A stretch of DNA of 51,748 nt from Chloroflexota bacterium. Its GTDB lineage: Bacteria; Chloroflexota; Anaerolineae; Aggregatilineales; UBA2796. Shown piece by piece: positions 48,968-51,748 of this stretch. A program made the translations under genes and the position numbers. The notes below the pieces were generated by a model. The model saw nothing but the letters and a program-made list of their open reading frames with translations, searched no databases and had not been told where the DNA came from. The stretch spans positions 1 to 51,748 of the forward strand of contig JAJPHV010000025.1 in NCBI GenBank assembly GCA_021325095.1, in the 5' to 3' direction. Within the stretch, counting starts at the first letter, position 1. Every line of letters begins with the position of its first letter.

Positions 48968-49906
48968 ATGGAAACACAAAGGGCAGCATTCCTACAGTAT
49001 CTGCGCGAGGTCAAACATTACGCTCAGAACACGATTGCTGCCTACGATAATGACCTCTCTCAGTTTATCCGATTTGCCGATACCTGGGGGCAAGCCCCGA
49101 TCAAACAGTGGTCGGATATCAGCGTGGAGCTGGTTAATGCCTACATCGCTAGCCTTTCCGAAGCGCAGTATGCCTCATCGACCATTACGCGCAAGGTTGC
49201 GACCATCAAGTCTCTCCTGAATTATCTCAATTCTCCCGCCACGCGGCGAAACCCTTTATCCAAACAACTGTCGAAACTACGAGTCGTCAAGCAGCAGCCC
49301 AAGTCGCTGACGCCAGACGAAGTGGAGCGCCTGCTTCATGTACCTGCTCAACATGGCGTAAACTCGCCCCGGACACTCCGAGATTGTGCTTTGCTGGCTG
49401 TGCTCTACGCGACAGGAATGCGCGTCACCGAAGCGGTGACGCTGGACGTGTCCGACCTGCATCTGGACGAGGGCTATCTGATCTGTGCCGAAGACGGGCG
49501 GCAGGCACGCCGCATTCCGATTGACCAGGGCGTCGTAGCCCTCTTGCGGCGCTACCTGAGCGAAGCACGTCCCCGGCTCATTCGCCATGCCGAAGCTACA
49601 GCACTCTTCGTCAACCACCGGGGCAAACGCCTGACCCGACAGGGCCTGTGGCTGATCATCAAAGCCCATGCCGAGGCTGCTGGGCTGGGCAGCAAGGTAA
49701 CACCGCATACGCTCCGGCATTCCTTTGCCATGCACCGTCTTCAACAAGGTGCTGAACTGCGTGAGATTCAGCACTTGCTCGGCCACGCCAGCCCTTCGAC
49801 CACGCAAATCTACACGCGCTATTCTACAACGGCTGAGAACCAGGCGCGCCCACATGGTATAATCGGCGGGTCGAAACAGCTACCTATACAGCAGGAAACT
49901 GGATGA
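48968..49906 (+). CDS. Tyrosine recombinase (XerC/XerD-like)
   Basis: Site-specific recombinase of 312 residues, the size of XerC/D. An N-terminal SAM-like core-binding domain (about 1-90, FLQYLREVKHYAQNTIAAYDNDLSQF) precedes the catalytic domain. Arg is in YATGMRVTEAV, the HxxR is in HTLRHSFAMHRLQQG, the second His in LLGHAS, and the nucleophile Tyr in TQIYTRYS. The usual beta-hairpin Lys (GKG.K.R) is not visible: the segment reads EDGRQARRIPI. ATG 48968 follows GGGAG; the frame continues upstream to 48932 without a good site. No attachment sites or mobile partner are evident, which fits a housekeeping chromosome-resolution role. PNP overlaps its end by 4 bases. Confidence 0.9.
   Translation: METQRAAFLQYLREVKHYAQNTIAAYDNDLSQFIRFADTWGQAPIKQWSDISVELVNAYIASLSEAQYASSTITRKVATIKSLLNYLNSPATRRNPLSKQLSKLRVVKQQPKSLTPDEVERLLHVPAQHGVNSPRTLRDCALLAVLYATGMRVTEAVTLDVSDLHLDEGYLICAEDGRQARRIPIDQGVVALLRRYLSEARPRLIRHAEATALFVNHRGKRLTRQGLWLIIKAHAEAAGLGSKVTPHTLRHSFAMHRLQQGAELREIQHLLGHASPSTTQIYTRYSTTAENQARPHGIIGGSKQLPIQQETG
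49855..49863 (+). promoter_or_regulatory. Internal extended -10 promoter of purine nucleoside phosphorylase
   Basis: TGGTATAAT: TATAAT (49858-49863) with TGn upstream, within the 3' end of the recombinase gene and about 40 bases before the phosphorylase start at 49903. No good -35. Confidence 0.45.
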
Positions 49907-50760
49907 GAACTCCCTCCTTTAGCCGCAGCGATTACCTGGCCGCTGCGGACGTGATCCGCAAGGCAACCGCGCACCGGCCCACCGTCGGGCTGATACTCGG
50001 TTCGGGGCTGGGGGCACTCGCGGATTCTGTCGAAGCACCCAGCATCATCCCTTACGAGCAGATTCCGCTCTGGCCGCGCTCCACTGTCGCCGGGCACCAG
50101 GGCCGCCTCGTTATCGGCAGGCTGGAAGGCCAGACGGTCATGGTTTTGCAGGGTCGGGTTCACTTCTATGAAGGCTATTCGATACAGGAGATCGCCTTTC
50201 CGGTGCGCGTCATGCAGGCGATGGGCGTCCAAACCCTGATCGTCACCAACGCCGCCGGGGGCATTAACAAATCCTACGTGTCCGGCGACCTGATGCTGAT
50301 CAGCGACCACATCAATTTTCCTGGGATGGTTGGGAACAACCCGCTGGTCGGCCCCAACGACGAGCAACTGGGGCCGCGTTTCCCGGATATGTCCAGTGCC
50401 TACGACGGCAAGCTGCGCGCGCTGGCACGTCGGGTGGCAGCGCAGGCCGGCTTCACGCTGCACGAGGGCGTCTACGCCTGCCTGTCCGGGCCAAACTTCG
50501 AGACGCCCGCGGAGATACGAATGCTGCGGGCCATCGGGGCCGACGCCGTTGGCATGTCCACCGCGCCGGAAGTCGTCGCAGCGCGGCACGCCGGGATTCG
50601 CGTGATGGGCGTGTCAGGTATCAGCAACGCGACCATCGATACGGTGGACTCCAGCCTGAAGACTTCGCACGAGGAAGTGCTGTACAATATGAACAACAGC
50701 ATTGTCCCCAAGCTGGCGACGCTCATCCGAGGTGTACTGTCGTCAATGGATAGCGCGTGA
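49903..50760 (+). CDS. punA: Purine nucleoside phosphorylase
   Basis: Trimeric-type PNP of 285 residues that cleaves inosine or guanosine with phosphate in purine salvage. The N-terminal GLILGSGLGALADSVE, 'STVAGHQGRLVIGRLEGQTV', GRVHFYEGYSIQEIAFPVRV and VTNAAGGIN are the NP-I signature. TPAEIRMLRAIGADAVGMSTAPEVVAARHAG and GVSGISNATID complete the active site, with the conserved Asn of the ISNA motif that contacts the base in this class. Start ATG 49903 overlaps the recombinase stop by 4 bases, so translation may be coupled, and an internal promoter lies about 40 bases upstream. Confidence 0.94.
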   Translation: MRTPSFSRSDYLAAADVIRKATAHRPTVGLILGSGLGALADSVEAPSIIPYEQIPLWPRSTVAGHQGRLVIGRLEGQTVMVLQGRVHFYEGYSIQEIAFPVRVMQAMGVQTLIVTNAAGGINKSYVSGDLMLISDHINFPGMVGNNPLVGPNDEQLGPRFPDMSSAYDGKLRALARRVAAQAGFTLHEGVYACLSGPNFETPAEIRMLRAIGADAVGMSTAPEVVAARHAGIRVMGVSGISNATIDTVDSSLKTSHEEVLYNMNNSIVPKLATLIRGVLSSMDSA

Positions 50761-50767
50761 TCGGATC

Positions 50768-51622
50768 GTGACACGGGTTGTCTTTTTCATTGAGCAGATT
50801 GCCAACGGCCTGTACCTGATCTGTGCTGTCGGGCTGTTGTTTTCGGTGCGCTCGTTCTTCATTTCCCGCCGCGAATTGTGGGCTGCCGAATTTGAACTTG
50901 AGCGCGAGCAGGCGCAGCGCAAACAGGCCAGCGCCATCACCTGGACGCTGGGTCTGGTCGAGATCGTGCTGGCAATTTACGCGGTGGCGACGGTGGTCGC
51001 GCCCACGCTGCGCAATGATGTGGTGGCCCCTGGCGGCAGTTCCGGCGGTGTGCCCGATCAACCCTTTATCACCAGCACACCCGGCGGTGATGGGCTGGCA
51101 GTCAACGATCAGGGCACGCCACTCGGTGACAACAGCGTGGAAGCAATGATGCTGACCGTGACCGCTGCCGTGCAGAATGCCAACGGTAGTGGGCCGAAAA
51201 TCCTGGCGACGCCCACCATCTCGCCCACGCCTGTTGGCACGATCATTGCCGGTGACCCACCGCCGCTTGGCTGCGATAAGACGAACGCCCAGTTGGAAGT
51301 GCCTGCCAACGGGCAGGTGCTCTTCGATTCTGTGACGGTGATCGGAACCGCGCAGACCGAGAATTTTGCTTTCTACAAATTCGAGCTGAACGGGCCGAGC
51401 ACGGGCGGCGCTTATGCCCCGGTAGGCGGCGACAAGACCTCGCCCGTTCCGAGCAAGGGTGTACTAGGGCAGCTTGCCCTCAGCCCGTTCCAGCCGGGCA
51501 CGTACCTTTTCCGGCTGACCGTCTTCGACAATAAAAATGCGCTGCGCGCGCAGTGCGTGGTCACCGTTCATGTGCGGGAGCGCCCGCCCACGCCCACGCC
51601 GCCCGGCGGCGGGGCACAGTAG
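50768..51622 (+). CDS. Membrane protein with C-terminal Ig-like domain, 284 aa
   Basis: Unrecognised protein. Two N-terminal membrane segments (about 5-24, EQIANGLYLICAVGLLFSV; about 63-85, LGLVEIVLAIYAVATVVAP) enclose a short charged loop (FELEREQAQRKQ). Next is a Gly/Pro/Ser/Thr-rich linker (ILATPTISPTPVGTI) and a C-terminal beta-sandwich from about residue 165: CDKTNAQLEVPANGQVLFD, GTAQTENFAFYKFELNG and PGTYLFRLTVFDNKN. A Pro-rich tail (RERPPTPTPPGGG) ends it. The start GTG 50768 follows the phosphorylase stop by 7 bases. A longer frame from 50702 overlaps the phosphorylase by 59 bases. Probably the third gene of the recombinase-PNP unit. Confidence 0.7.
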   Translation: MTRVVFFIEQIANGLYLICAVGLLFSVRSFFISRRELWAAEFELEREQAQRKQASAITWTLGLVEIVLAIYAVATVVAPTLRNDVVAPGGSSGGVPDQPFITSTPGGDGLAVNDQGTPLGDNSVEAMMLTVTAAVQNANGSGPKILATPTISPTPVGTIIAGDPPPLGCDKTNAQLEVPANGQVLFDSVTVIGTAQTENFAFYKFELNGPSTGGAYAPVGGDKTSPVPSKGVLGQLALSPFQPGTYLFRLTVFDNKNALRAQCVVTVHVRERPPTPTPPGGGAQ

Positions 51623-51651
51623 CACACTAAGGAGAACCACTGGTGATCACT

Positions 51652-51671
51652 CTCCCCGGTAAACCGGGGAG
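51652..51671. terminator. Strong hairpin after the Ig-like gene
   Basis: CTCCCCGGT (51652-51660), AA, ACCGGGGAG (51663-51671): a 9-bp GC-rich stem 30 bases after the stop. No T-run follows on the plus strand. It could serve as a terminator hairpin or as the terminal hairpin of an IS200/IS605 element beginning here. Confidence 0.45.
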
Positions 51672-51748
51672 CTTCTCAGGCTACGCTCGCCCCAACGGGC
51701 CACGTTAACGCCTGACCGCCCGAACGGAACGTCGCCGTCAGGCATCCG
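51652..51748 (-). mobile_element. Possible end of an IS200/IS605-type (TnpB) element, truncated by the window
   Basis: Read on the minus strand, bases 51748 to 51650 stay open as GDVPFGRSGVNVARWGERS then LRSSPVYRGE and a stop at about 51648. This resembles the noncanonical tail that follows many tnpB genes, and the 51652 hairpin fits the end of such an element with an omega-RNA scaffold. A 7-bp inverted repeat GCCTGAC/GTCAGGC (51710/51737) adds to the structure. This is inference from form only; the gene body is outside the window. Confidence 0.3.

Noticed and set aside
1..51748. CRISPR array
   Set aside because: No regularly spaced direct repeats of 25-40 bases seen. The dispersed palindromes are tens of hundreds of bases to kilobases apart.

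Overview
The window is a GC-rich stretch (roughly 60% by eye) from a bacterial chromosome. The gene complement points to Chloroflexota, most likely an Anaerolineae-type lineage: PIG-V-like and YfhO-like membrane proteins, a membrane-anchored 'baseplate J'-like protein, LysM/glycoside-hydrolase secreted proteins with Thr/Ala/Pro-rich linkers, a GH57 enzyme paired with glycogen synthase, and many stand-alone sensors. This is an inference from gene types; there is no rRNA or other marker here, and I see no tRNA, rRNA or CRISPR array.

Layout. 1-1.3 kb: 3' part of a xylulokinase. 1.5-6.6 kb: a small conserved protein, then a minus-strand run of a LuxR-type regulator, signal peptidase II, a HExxH putative peptidase, an FHA/zinc-ribbon protein, galactokinase and a deoxyribosyltransferase-like protein. 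6.8-13.2 kb: signalling, with a cNMP-binding histidine kinase facing a receiver-kinase hybrid, a PIG-V-like membrane protein, and a classical HAMP kinase/OmpR regulator pair. 13.4-20 kb: a secreted two-repeat protein, a GH57 enzyme with a long acidic insert, glycogen synthase, and a LysM-LysM-glycoside hydrolase. 20-25 kb: a ParB-fold protein resembling SerK/SbnI serine kinases, small proteins, a second PIG-V-like protein, a DUF3048 protein, and an RRM RNA-binding protein with structured flanks.

25-31 kb: a translationally coupled ABC exporter (one ATPase, two ABC-2 permeases), then a large YfhO-like membrane protein that carries a palindromic repeat in frame. 31-35.5 kb: a single-domain receiver, a PIN/antitoxin pair next to a decayed scar, biotin carboxyl carrier protein, biotin carboxylase and a LmbE-like deacetylase. 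35.5-36.5 kb: two broken IS5-type elements. 36.5-45.6 kb: a membrane-anchored beta-propeller, a SIMPL-domain protein, an M24 peptidase, an oligopeptide-type ABC importer (binding protein and two permeases, no ATPase) and an LLM flavin oxidoreductase. 45.6-51.7 kb: baseplate J-like protein, RuvX, an M50 protease with CBS domains, a Xer-type recombinase, purine nucleoside phosphorylase, an Ig-like membrane protein, and possibly the tip of an IS200/IS605 element.

The most distinctive structure is a family of about 100-bp double-hairpin elements (outer CCTCACCCC/GGGGTGAGG, inner CCCCTCTCC/GGAGAGGGG). They sit mostly in gaps between genes, often between convergent genes, but one lies in frame inside the YfhO-like gene. 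Other points of interest are the acidic tandem repeat within the GH57 enzyme, a scar combining a diverged vapBC fragment with an identical 57-bp copy of the accB 3' end, the HExxH protein beside signal peptidase II, and the hairpins around the RRM gene. No single large undescribed system is obvious.
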